A stretch of DNA of 20,224 nt, taken from positions 1 to 20,224 of the forward strand of contig CALEJD010000074.1 of NCBI GenBank assembly GCA_937898195.1, in the 5' to 3' direction. Below the pieces are notes generated by a model. It made no database searches, was not told where the DNA came from, and worked only from the letters and a program-made list of their open reading frames with translations. Position numbers and translations under genes: made by a program. The DNA is from an uncultured Clostridia bacterium (GTDB lineage Bacteria; Bacillota; Clostridia; Oscillospirales; Acutalibacteraceae). This document shows positions 1 through 7,928 of this stretch, piece by piece; the stretch's first letter is position 1; each line of letters opens with the position of its first letter.

Positions 1-1428
1 TGCGGTGTCGCAGGGCTTAATACAGCACTTTCATTACCCGAAAATCTTAATATTATAATTCTAGCAAAAAAGAGCAACACAGACTCAAACTCGTCACTTG
101 CCCAGGGTGGCGTTGCGGCAGTTCTCGACTTAGAAAATGACAGTTATGAATTGCATATAAACGACACAATGATTGCAGGTAAGCAGGCAAATGATATCGA
201 TGCTGTTACTGTTCTTGTAGAAGAAGGACCGGACGAAGTCCGCAAGATTATTGAGTATGGCGTTGAGTTTGACAAGCGACCTGACGGGGAACTCAATATG
301 ACTCTTGAGGGTGGTCATTGCAGACGAAGAATTGTTCACCATAAAGACACAACTGGTGCTGAAATGGTTCGTGCAATGGTTCTTGAAGCACAAAAGAGAA
401 AGAATATCACCATAATCGAAAACACACCTGTTTTCAAGCTTACGAGAGTAAAAAGTGGTATCTGCGCTCATGTTCTCACAGATGACGGACAAGAACAGAT
501 TTTCTCTTCATATTGTGTTCTCGCAACAGGTGGTATTGGTCGAGTTTATAAATACACAACAAACCCAAAGGTTGCAACAGGTGACGGAATCCGTCTTGCA
601 TTTGAATTAGGTGCTCGAATTAAAGATTTAAGTTATGTTCAGTTCCACCCAACTGCATTTAACTCTGACGACAACGAGCAGTTTTTAATCAGCGAAGCAG
701 TTCGTGGTGAGGGTGCTTATCTTCTTAACTGTAACAAAGAAAGATTCATGCATCGTTATGACGAAAGACTTGAACTTGCGCCCCGTGATGTGGTTTCAAA
801 ATCAATTATTATTGAATCTCGCCGTACAGGTAGCAACAATTTCTATCTTGATATAACACACCGTGATAAAGAATATCTCTTAAACCGTTTCCCAGGTATT
901 CACAAAGGTTGTTTGCGATATAATGTTGACATTACAAAGGATTTAATTCCAATTTTCCCTTGTCAGCATTATTTAATGGGTGGCATTGAAGTTGATTTGA
1001 ACTCCCGCACAACAATTTCACGACTCTATGCAGTTGGTGAGTGTTCAAATACAGGCGTTCACGGTAAAAACCGACTTGCAAGTAACTCTCTTTTAGAAGC
1101 ACTTGTATTCGGTAAACGCTGTGCTGACGATATTGTTCGTTGTATCGATATGAAATATCCCGAAGTGCAGATAAGCGAAATCGAAAAGCAAGACCTTGAC
1201 GGCGCACCACTTATGAAAGGTGTCCGCACAGAAATCCGCAATATTATGCAACGCTCATATTTCGTAATGCCTGCAAATGAAGACGCAGTACGAAACGGAT
1301 ATAAGAGGGTTCGAGAAATACTCACAAGACTTAAAAACGGTAAATTCAAAATTACCCCTGAATATTGCGAAGCATTAAGCCTTGCAACAGTTGCTTATAT
1401 AATTCTCAAGGAGGTCAATGACCAATGA
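1..1428 (+). CDS. nadB: L-aspartate oxidase NadB (5' end outside window)
   Basis: This flavoenzyme oxidises L-aspartate to iminoaspartate, the first step of de novo NAD synthesis; in anaerobes fumarate can serve as electron acceptor. The reading frame is open from base 1, which gives 475 visible residues and shows that only a short piece is missing: the first codons read CGVAGL, the end of the FAD-binding GxGxxG turn. Visible family motifs are SSLAQGGVAA near residue 35, QFHPTAF (active-site His), SEAVRGEGAYL (active-site Arg), PCQHYLMGGIEVD (active-site His) and GKNRLASNSLLEA, the FAD/substrate signature that carries the second conserved Arg. The succinate dehydrogenase/fumarate reductase flavoprotein subunit is the main alternative, but the SNSLLEA signature and the adjoining nadC favour NadB. 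Its stop overlaps the nadC start as ATGA. nadA is expected upstream, beyond the window edge. Confidence 0.95.
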   Translation, partial: CGVAGLNTALSLPENLNIIILAKKSNTDSNSSLAQGGVAAVLDLENDSYELHINDTMIAGKQANDIDAVTVLVEEGPDEVRKIIEYGVEFDKRPDGELNMTLEGGHCRRRIVHHKDTTGAEMVRAMVLEAQKRKNITIIENTPVFKLTRVKSGICAHVLTDDGQEQIFSSYCVLATGGIGRVYKYTTNPKVATGDGIRLAFELGARIKDLSYVQFHPTAFNSDDNEQFLISEAVRGEGAYLLNCNKERFMHRYDERLELAPRDVVSKSIIIESRRTGSNNFYLDITHRDKEYLLNRFPGIHKGCLRYNVDITKDLIPIFPCQHYLMGGIEVDLNSRTTISRLYAVGECSNTGVHGKNRLASNSLLEALVFGKRCADDIVRCIDMKYPEVQISEIEKQDLDGAPLMKGVRTEIRNIMQRSYFVMPANEDAVRNGYKRVREILTRLKNGKFKITPEYCEALSLATVAYIILKEVNDQ

Positions 1429-2261
1429 AATTAAATCAGTTTTATATTGACAATCTTATCAAAGAAGCAATCAGCGAAGATATTAACTATATTGATGTTT
1501 CAGCGGATTACTTAATCCCTGAAAATCAGAGAAATGACTCATATTTTATAGCAAAAGCAGACGGTGTCCTTTGCGGACTTGATATTGCAATGCGAGTGTT
1601 CACACTCCTTGACGATACTTTCACTTATACAGTTCATAAAAATGATGGCGACGAAGTAAAAGCAGGGGACTTAATCGTTGAATTTAACGGCAAAACTGCT
1701 TGTCTTTTAAAAGGTGAAAGAACAGCCCTTAACATTATTCAGCATATGTCTGGCATTGCAACTGCAACAAATAAAGCAGTAAAACTTTGCGAAGGTACAA
1801 ACGCATCAGTTACAGATACAAGAAAAACATTACCGGGACTTCGTGCATTACAGAAATATGCAGTAGTTTGCGGTGGCGGTAAAAACCACAGATACAACCT
1901 TTCTGATGGTGCAATGCTTAAAGATAACCATATTGACGCAGGTGGTGGAATTACAAACGCTGTTGCAATTCTTCGCGGGGCACTTGGTCATATGGTGAAA
2001 ATCGAAGTAGAAACTCGTAATTTTGACGAAGTAAAAGAAGCAGTTGAAGCTGGTGCAGACATCATTATGCTTGATAATATGACAAACGCACAGATGAAAG
2101 AATGCGTTGAATATATCGACGGCAGAGCAAAAACAGAAGCATCAGGAAATATCACTCTCGACAATATTGCAGAGGTTGCAAAAACAGGTGTTGATATTAT
2201 CTCTCTTGGTGCTCTTACACATTCAGTTAAGGCATTCGATATCTCAATGAAAATGAAATAA
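1425..2261 (+). CDS. nadC: Nicotinate-nucleotide pyrophosphorylase (quinolinate phosphoribosyltransferase)
   Basis: NadC condenses quinolinate with PRPP to give nicotinate mononucleotide, CO2 and pyrophosphate, joining the NadA/NadB product to the common NAD pathway. The 278 residues match the usual length. Visible motifs are TDTRKTLPGLR (substrate-binding Arg and Lys), GGGKNHRYNLSDGAMLKDNH (the His-Arg and Lys that grip quinolinate), VEVETRN-like IEVETRN and ADIIMLDNM of the alpha/beta barrel, and the C-terminal ISLGALTHS phosphate-binding turn. The start overlaps the nadB stop in ATGA and has a strong AAGGAGGT Shine-Dalgarno at 1408-1415, inside nadB, so the two genes are translationally coupled. 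The PRPP it consumes is made by an enzyme like the one encoded at 6655-7824. Confidence 0.96.
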   Translation: MKLNQFYIDNLIKEAISEDINYIDVSADYLIPENQRNDSYFIAKADGVLCGLDIAMRVFTLLDDTFTYTVHKNDGDEVKAGDLIVEFNGKTACLLKGERTALNIIQHMSGIATATNKAVKLCEGTNASVTDTRKTLPGLRALQKYAVVCGGGKNHRYNLSDGAMLKDNHIDAGGGITNAVAILRGALGHMVKIEVETRNFDEVKEAVEAGADIIMLDNMTNAQMKECVEYIDGRAKTEASGNITLDNIAEVAKTGVDIISLGALTHSVKAFDISMKMK

Positions 2262-2262
2262 A

Positions 2263-3510
2263 ATGAATTATATAGAATCAGTAGAATACATCCACTCACT
2301 TTTAGCGTTTGGAATAAAACCGGGATTAGAGCGTATTTCTATACTTTTGGATTTGCTTGATAATCCGCAGGATAAACTGCAATTTGTACATATAGCAGGT
2401 ACAAACGGAAAAGGCTCAACATCCACAATGATTTCCAATATGCTCATAGCAAGTGGTAAGAAAACAGGACTTTTCACTTCGCCCTATGTCATCGATTTCT
2501 GCGAGAGAATACAGATTGACGGCAAAAATATCCCAAAAGCTATTTTCGCAGAATGTGTAACAGAAGTCCGTGAAAAAATCGAAGAATTAAATAAAAAAGG
2601 TATAATCATTACCGAATTTGAAGCAATCACAGTTTCAGCATTTCTTTGCTTTTTAAAAGCAGAATGTGAATATGTTGTATTGGAAGTAGGTCTTGGTGGT
2701 CGTTTTGATGCAACAAATGTGATTAAAAAGCCCGAAGCTGTTGTAATTACCTCAATTTCCCTTGACCATGTGGCAATTTTAGGTGACACAATATCTAAAA
2801 TTGCCTTTGAAAAATGTGGAATTATCAAAGATAATGTACCTGTAATTACATCTTCAAATCAACATAAAGACGCTTTAAAAGTAATCACAGAAAATTGTGA
2901 AAACAAAAATTGCAAACTAATTATTACAAATCCACACAAAACTGAAATACTTGACGATTCAATTTTCGGCACAGTTTTTGCTTATAACAATAATGTTTAC
3001 AAAACAAAACTTACAGGTAATCATCAGATTGAAAATACAGTAAATGCAATAGAATGTGCAAAGATGCTGGGATTAAATGAAATTGCAATAGCACAAGGTA
3101 TTGAAAACACAAGAATGATTGCAAGAATGGAAGTTATCGGTGAAAACCCACTTATAATCCGTGATGGCGGTCACAATGAGGGTTGTGCAAATGCACTTTA
3201 TAATTTTCTAACAAAATATAAAGTAGAAAATATCAATATGCTCATAGGTTTAATGGCTGATAAAGATTGCGAAAGTTATGTGGGCAAAATCGCACCACTC
3301 TGCAAATCTGTTGTAACAGTTACACCAAGCAATCCACGAGCATTAGATAGTGAAAAACTAAAAGAAATTGCAGAAAAATACTGCGAAAACACAATATCCA
3401 TAAATAGCCCGAAAGACGGGTACAAATATATTTTTTCAAACACCCAAAAGGACGAAACAATACTCGTCTGTGGCTCATTCTATATGATGTCCGACATATT
3501 TGGGGAGTAG
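2263..3510 (+). CDS. folC: Folylpolyglutamate synthase / dihydrofolate synthase
   Basis: FolC is a Mur-ligase-type ATP enzyme that adds glutamate to dihydropteroate and/or to folates, which retains them in the cytosol. The 415 residues fit the family. The N-terminal ATP loop is AGTNGKGSTST (residues 45-55, Lys50), followed by GLFTSPYV and ITEFEAITVSAF of the folate-binding region, VGLGGRFDATN, the SISLDH(V) motif, and in the C-terminal domain IRDGGHNEGCANAL, a variant of the family DGAHN motif. VCGSFYMMSDI closes the protein as is usual for FolC. Whether it has both activities cannot be told from sequence alone. The ATG lies one base after the nadC stop, and I see no Shine-Dalgarno in front of it, so translation probably depends on ribosomes ending nadC. 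Confidence 0.93.
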   Translation: MNYIESVEYIHSLLAFGIKPGLERISILLDLLDNPQDKLQFVHIAGTNGKGSTSTMISNMLIASGKKTGLFTSPYVIDFCERIQIDGKNIPKAIFAECVTEVREKIEELNKKGIIITEFEAITVSAFLCFLKAECEYVVLEVGLGGRFDATNVIKKPEAVVITSISLDHVAILGDTISKIAFEKCGIIKDNVPVITSSNQHKDALKVITENCENKNCKLIITNPHKTEILDDSIFGTVFAYNNNVYKTKLTGNHQIENTVNAIECAKMLGLNEIAIAQGIENTRMIARMEVIGENPLIIRDGGHNEGCANALYNFLTKYKVENINMLIGLMADKDCESYVGKIAPLCKSVVTVTPSNPRALDSEKLKEIAEKYCENTISINSPKDGYKYIFSNTQKDETILVCGSFYMMSDIFGE

Positions 3511-3514
3511 GGGG
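3509..3514 (+). promoter_or_regulatory. Ribosome binding site deciding the alpha-mannosidase start
   Basis: AGGGGG overlaps the folC stop codon (TAG at 3508-3510) and lies 9 bases before the ATG at 3524. A longer in-frame reading from a TTG at 3500 would add eight residues, lies upstream of this site and has no ribosome binding site of its own, so the ATG is preferred. The site is a variant of AGGAGG and probably of medium strength. Confidence 0.6.
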
Positions 3515-3523
3515 CAAAACCTT

Positions 3524-6500
3524 ATGTACAAAGATTTTATTGAAGACAGAATAAATGTGTTTCTTGAAGAATTTGAGAAACTCGTAATAAAAGAGAATAT
3601 TCCAATTACAGATTTTCTCTATAAAGAGTGTGATTATAAACTCGATAACACCTTACCTGAAGTTGACGATAGTTTTACTCTTTTCACACCTTATATAAAC
3701 CGTTGGGGTGGCAAAAAGGACAAGCACGCTTGGTTTTATAATGAAATTAAAGTGCCTGAGCATTGGGACGGCGAAATTCAGTTAGCAGTAGCTTCTGACG
3801 CTCGTCTTGGTTGGTGTGACATTAACCCACAGTTTATCGCTTATGTTGACGGCAAACTTCAACAGGGTATCGATAAAAACCACCGCGAAGTATTCTTAAC
3901 AAAAGGTACACATAAAGTTTATCTTTATGCTTATTCAGGCAGTATTCATGACGAATATGTTGACTTTGTTACAAATCTTCAACTCATAGACGCTAAAACA
4001 AAACAACTTTATTACGATATAAAAGTACCTTTTGAAATTCTTGAATATGAAGACCAGAATTCAAGAAACTATTTTGAAATTAAAAAGCATCTTAATAATG
4101 CTCTTAATCTTATTGATATGCGTTCGCCTTATTCAGAAGAATATTACGCATCACTCGACAAGGCTATCAACTATCTTAAAACAGAATTTTATGGTAAATA
4201 TTGCCGTAAGGGTGATGTTTTCGCATTCTGTATTGGTCACACTCATATTGACGTTGCGTGGGAATGGACACTTGCACAGACAAGAGAGAAGATTTTACGT
4301 TCATTCTCTACTGTGCTCGCCCTTATGAAAAAGTACCCTGAGTACAAGTTTATGTCAAGCCAACCACAACTTTATAAATATCTCAAAATGGACGCACCAG
4401 AACTTTACGAAGAAGTTAAAGAAATGGTACGCCTTGGCCGTTGGGAAGTTGAAGGTGGTATGTGGGTTGAAGCCGACTGCAACCTTTGCTCAGGTGAAAG
4501 CTTAGTCCGTCAGTTTATTTACGGCAAACGTTTTATGAAAGATGAGTTCGGCGTTGACAGTAAAATTCTTTGGTTGCCTGACGTTTTCGGCTATTCTGCA
4601 GCACTTCCACAGATTTTACAAAAGAGTGGTATTGATAAGTTCGTAACATCAAAAATCGGTTGGAACGAAATGAACAAAATGCCTTATGATACCTTTATCT
4701 GGCACGGTATTGACAATACTCCTGTTTTCACTCACTTTATGACAGCACAGGATAAGCATAGGGGCGTTGAACCTGCAACAAATGTTACATATAACGCAAA
4801 ACTCAATGCAAATCAACTTCGTGGTGCTTATGACCGTTACCAACAAAAAGATTTGTATGATAATGTGCTTATCACATTCGGTTTCGGTGACGGTGGTGGC
4901 GGACCATATGCAAAAGATTTAGAGTATTTTGACCGATTAAAGCACGGTATCCCCGGTACAAGCACACCAATTATGGCATATTCAGGTGAATTCTTTGACG
5001 ACATTAAGTCAAAAACCGAGAATAACCCTAAAATTCCACATTGGAACGGTGAACTCTATCTTGAATTTCATCGTGGTACATATACTTCCCAAGCAAAGAA
5101 TAAGAGATATAACCGTAAGAGTGAATTTATGTTCCAGCGTGCTGAAACTTTGTCACTTATTGACGAGCATCTCAACGGTTATAAATACCGTAAAGAAGAT
5201 ATGATGAATGCTTGGGAAACAATTCTTCTCAATCAGTTCCACGATATTATTCCGGGCTCATCAATCAAAGAAGTTTACGAAGTTTCTCATCAGCAATATG
5301 AAGAAATTGGTGCAGTTGGTAATGAAATCATTAACGACACAACAAGTGATATTGCAAACAATGTAGAAGCGGTTGATGGCTATGTTGTGTTCAACCCACA
5401 TTCATTTGTGAATAGTGGTGCCGTTGAGATTGACGGCAAATGGTATTATGCTGAAAACATTCCTGCAAAGGGATATAAAGTAATCAATCCAACAGAAGAA
5501 AACTCAAAAATCACAGTTGCAGAAAACTCAATCGAAAACGATTTCTTCCGTCTTGTTCTTGATGAAAAGGGTACATTCACAAGTATTTTTGATAAGAGAA
5601 ATAATCGTGAAGTCCTTAAAAAGGGCACACGTGGCAATGTGTTTACTGCTTATGAAGATTACCCAAGAGAATATGATAACTGGGAAATGAGCAGTTATTA
5701 TACTGAAAAGCATTGGGAAGCAGACCAAGTTGAAAAGGTTGAAATTCTTAACGAAGGTGAGCGTGCAGGCCTTAAAATTATAAAGAAATTTAAGAATAGC
5801 ACAATCGTCCAGAATATCTACCTTTACAATAACATTGATAAGATTGATTTTGAAACAAATATTGATTGGAAAGAGTCACACCTTATTCTCAAAACTGCAT
5901 TCCCTGTGGATGTAAATACAAATAAGGCAACTTATGATATTCAGTTTGGCTCAGTTGAAAGACCAACTCATAAGAATACAAGCTGGGATGCTGCTCGTTT
6001 TGAAGTTTGTGCTCATAAATACTGTGACTTGTCAGAGTATGGTTACGGCGTAAGCTTAATGAATGATTGTAAATACGGTCACGCAATTCATGACGGTGTA
6101 ATGAGTCTTACAATGCTAAAATGTGGCACTTTCCCTGACCCTGACGCAGATAAGTGTGAACACAGCTTTACATATTCACTCTACCCACACGCTGGGGATT
6201 ACCGTGAAGCAGGTACAATTCAAAAAGCCTATGACCTTAATATTCCAATGCTTTGCGTAAAAGCAGGGGAAAATAGGGGTAATCTCCAGAATGAATACTC
6301 CTTCTTCACAGTTGACCAAGATAATGTAATCTTTGAAACTGCAAAGAAAGCTGAAAAAGAAGATACAATCATTCTTCGTGGTTGCGAATATTACAATAAA
6401 CGTACAACTGCAAATGTGAAATTTGGTTTTGACATTAAAAAAGCATACCTTTGCGATATGCTCGAAAATAATATTAAAGAATTGAATGTTAAAGACAACA

Positions 6501-6556
6501 CAGTAACAGTAGATTTCAAACCATTCGAAATCAACACAATAAAGGTTATAAAGTAA
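3524..6556 (+). CDS. Cytoplasmic alpha-mannosidase, glycoside hydrolase family 38
   Basis: A 1010-residue retaining alpha-mannosidase (EC 3.2.1.24 type), likely trimming mannose from imported N-glycan fragments or mannosides. There is no signal peptide or membrane segment, so it should act in the cytoplasm, like the fungal Ams1 and bacterial relatives. The catalytic domain contains GHTHIDVAWEWT (zinc ligands His241 and Asp243), WEVEGGMWVEADCN, ILWLPDVFGYSAALPQ (catalytic nucleophile and zinc ligand Asp353), DTFIWHG, and NQFHDIIPGSS (fourth zinc ligand His573). The N-terminal roughly 220 residues and the beta-rich C-terminal half are typical of the Ams1-like subgroup. All four zinc ligands are present, so it should be active. 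Its position behind nadB-nadC-folC makes no obvious pathway sense; it may be co-transcribed from the same upstream promoter. Two hairpins follow. The exact substrate linkage (alpha-1,2, 1,3 or 1,6) cannot be predicted. Confidence 0.93.
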   Translation: MYKDFIEDRINVFLEEFEKLVIKENIPITDFLYKECDYKLDNTLPEVDDSFTLFTPYINRWGGKKDKHAWFYNEIKVPEHWDGEIQLAVASDARLGWCDINPQFIAYVDGKLQQGIDKNHREVFLTKGTHKVYLYAYSGSIHDEYVDFVTNLQLIDAKTKQLYYDIKVPFEILEYEDQNSRNYFEIKKHLNNALNLIDMRSPYSEEYYASLDKAINYLKTEFYGKYCRKGDVFAFCIGHTHIDVAWEWTLAQTREKILRSFSTVLALMKKYPEYKFMSSQPQLYKYLKMDAPELYEEVKEMVRLGRWEVEGGMWVEADCNLCSGESLVRQFIYGKRFMKDEFGVDSKILWLPDVFGYSAALPQILQKSGIDKFVTSKIGWNEMNKMPYDTFIWHGIDNTPVFTHFMTAQDKHRGVEPATNVTYNAKLNANQLRGAYDRYQQKDLYDNVLITFGFGDGGGGPYAKDLEYFDRLKHGIPGTSTPIMAYSGEFFDDIKSKTENNPKIPHWNGELYLEFHRGTYTSQAKNKRYNRKSEFMFQRAETLSLIDEHLNGYKYRKEDMMNAWETILLNQFHDIIPGSSIKEVYEVSHQQYEEIGAVGNEIINDTTSDIANNVEAVDGYVVFNPHSFVNSGAVEIDGKWYYAENIPAKGYKVINPTEENSKITVAENSIENDFFRLVLDEKGTFTSIFDKRNNREVLKKGTRGNVFTAYEDYPREYDNWEMSSYYTEKHWEADQVEKVEILNEGERAGLKIIKKFKNSTIVQNIYLYNNIDKIDFETNIDWKESHLILKTAFPVDVNTNKATYDIQFGSVERPTHKNTSWDAARFEVCAHKYCDLSEYGYGVSLMNDCKYGHAIHDGVMSLTMLKCGTFPDPDADKCEHSFTYSLYPHAGDYREAGTIQKAYDLNIPMLCVKAGENRGNLQNEYSFFTVDQDNVIFETAKKAEKEDTIILRGCEYYNKRTTANVKFGFDIKKAYLCDMLENNIKELNVKDNTVTVDFKPFEINTIKVIK

Positions 6557-6560
6557 CACA

Positions 6561-6586
6561 AAAGGCTATCCCAAAGGATAGCCTTT
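6561..6586 (+). terminator. Hairpin terminator after the alpha-mannosidase gene
   Basis: A perfect inverted repeat, AAAGGCTATCC / GGATAGCCTTT, has 11-bp arms and a 4-base loop and starts four bases after the mannosidase stop. The T-tract behind it (TTTAATT) is short on the plus strand, so termination may be partial. Read on the minus strand it ends in TTTTGTGTT and could back up the prs terminator. Confidence 0.75.
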
Positions 6587-6618
6587 AATTCTGCATTCAG
6601 CATTTTGAATTCTTCATT
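6587..6618. repeat. Short A/T spacer with staggered TGCATTCAGCATT / TGAATTC pattern
   Basis: Between the two hairpins lies a 32-base stretch built of near-repeats of ATTCTGCATT, ATTCAGCATT, TTTGAATTC and TTCTTCATT. It resembles the ATTCTGCATTCAGCATTC-type intergenic filler I associate with many clostridial genomes. That it belongs to a dispersed repeat family is inference; only one copy is visible here. Confidence 0.35.
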
Positions 6619-6644
6619 AAAAAAGCACCCTGTAGGGTGCTTTT
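6619..6644 (-). terminator. Intrinsic terminator of prs (works in both directions)
   Basis: AAAAGCACCC / GGGTGCTTTT forms a perfect 10-bp stem with loop TGTA. On the minus strand it is followed by a run of six T in total, 10 bases after the prs stop codon, so it is a classic rho-independent terminator for prs. On the plus strand it is followed by TTTTAATTTT and would also stop readthrough from the mannosidase gene. Confidence 0.88.
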
Positions 6645-6654
6645 AATTTTATCA

Positions 6655-7824
6655 TTATTTAATTCCTGCTTTTTTGAGAAGAGCATCAATCTTATCAGCT
6701 GGGTCAAGAAGCTTGCTGACTGACTTGTCGTGGTTAAGTGTGTCGATAATGTATGAAAGATATTTTGAAAGTTCAACTTCGCAATACCAATCGCGTTTTT
6801 TGAGTTCAGGCATTCTGTAAACAAGGTTTGTTGTGAACACCTTATCGAAAAGACCATCACGATAAGCCTTGTCAAAGTTTTCAAGACCTGCATTGAAAAG
6901 ACCGAATGCAGAGAAAATGAATACTCTGTTTGCACCAAGTTCTTTAAGCTTCTTTGAAACATCAAGCATTGATTCACCTGATGAAATCATATCGTCGATA
7001 ATCATAACGTCTTTACCTTCAACGTTTGAACCAAGGAAAGAGTGTTCAACGATTGGGTTTCTACCGTCAACAATTCTTGAATAGTCACGGCGTTTGTAGA
7101 ACATACCAAGGTCAAGACCTAAATAGTTTGAATACAACATACAACGGCTCATAGCACCCTCGTCAGGTGAGATAATCATTGTGTGTTCTTTGTCAAGTTT
7201 AAGGTTATCAACATTGTTTACAAGAGCTTTAATCATCTGATAAGCAGGAGAAATGCTTTCAAAACCATTAAGAGGAATTGCATTTTGAACACGAGCATCA
7301 TGAGCATCAAATGTGATAATGTTGTCAACACCCATTGAAAGACAGAGTTCCTGAAGCATAACTGCACAGTCAAGAGATTCTCTTGAAGAACGCTTGTGCT
7401 GTCTGCCTTCATAGAGCATTGGCATAATAACTGTGATTGTCTTTGCCTTGCCACCGATAGCAGAAATTGCTCTTTTAAGGTTAGCATAATGGTCGTCTGG
7501 ACTCATAGGAACTGTCTGACCATACATTTTATAAGTAATGCCGTGGTTAAAAGCATCAATGAGAATATAAATGTCATATCCACGAACTGATTCGTGAAGA
7601 GTACATTTGCCTTCACCTGTACCAAAACGGGGGAAACTTGCATTGAGAATATAAGTATTTCTCTCGTATCCTGAGAATGCAATAGTTGATTTATGTTCTG
7701 AATCTTGCTGTGAACGCCATTTTACAAGATAACGGTCAATCTTCTCTGCCATTTCTTCGCATCCCGGTAAAGCAATAATACCGAGAGGCCCGTTTGGTAT
7801 TGTGGTAATTTCTCTGTCTGCCAT
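6655..7824 (-). CDS. prs: Ribose-phosphate pyrophosphokinase (PRPP synthase), long divergent form
   Basis: The enzyme transfers pyrophosphate from ATP to ribose 5-phosphate, making PRPP for nucleotide, NAD, histidine and tryptophan synthesis. The 389 residues exceed the usual 310-320 of class I enzymes. The PRPP-binding loop is clear: VMIIDDMISSGESM around residues 273-286 (acidic pair Asp277-Asp278), where common enzymes have VDDMIDTGGT. The catalytic flexible loop shows as FYKRRDYSRIVDGRNP, with the conserved KRR. The ATP-side motif reads TFDAHDARVQNA, where the usual form is DLHAGQIQGFF. Extra length is spread over the N-terminus and the C-terminal part. The start ATG has GGAGGT at 7831-7836, 6 bases upstream. 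The same family provides PRPP to NadC, but here it has its own promoter and is not in that operon. An orphan phosphoribosyltransferase is less likely because the KRR loop and both lobes are present. Confidence 0.88.
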   Translation of the reverse strand: MADREITTIPNGPLGIIALPGCEEMAEKIDRYLVKWRSQQDSEHKSTIAFSGYERNTYILNASFPRFGTGEGKCTLHESVRGYDIYILIDAFNHGITYKMYGQTVPMSPDDHYANLKRAISAIGGKAKTITVIMPMLYEGRQHKRSSRESLDCAVMLQELCLSMGVDNIITFDAHDARVQNAIPLNGFESISPAYQMIKALVNNVDNLKLDKEHTMIISPDEGAMSRCMLYSNYLGLDLGMFYKRRDYSRIVDGRNPIVEHSFLGSNVEGKDVMIIDDMISSGESMLDVSKKLKELGANRVFIFSAFGLFNAGLENFDKAYRDGLFDKVFTTNLVYRMPELKKRDWYCEVELSKYLSYIIDTLNHDKSVSKLLDPADKIDALLKKAGIK

Positions 7825-7875
7825 AATTTAACCTCCGAAATCTCAAAAAACAATATATAAAAAACTAACACATAT

Positions 7876-7903
7876 ATTCTACTATATTTTGTGGTTTTTG
7901 CAA
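7876..7903 (-). promoter_or_regulatory. Predicted sigma-A promoter of prs
   Basis: On the minus strand TTGCAA (7898-7903) and TAGAAT (7876-7881) are separated by 16 bases, placing transcription start about 40 bases before the prs ATG. The region between prs and the CDF gene (7825-7928) holds no other gene. No hairpin terminator follows the CDF gene, so readthrough from tetR-cdf into prs is also possible. Confidence 0.5.
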
Positions 7904-7928
7904 TAGTAAATCGACAAAAAAATAAAAT

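Noticed and set aside
130..492. A 120-codon minus-strand open frame opposite nadB
   Set aside because: No recognisable motif, and nadB continues unbroken on the other strand.
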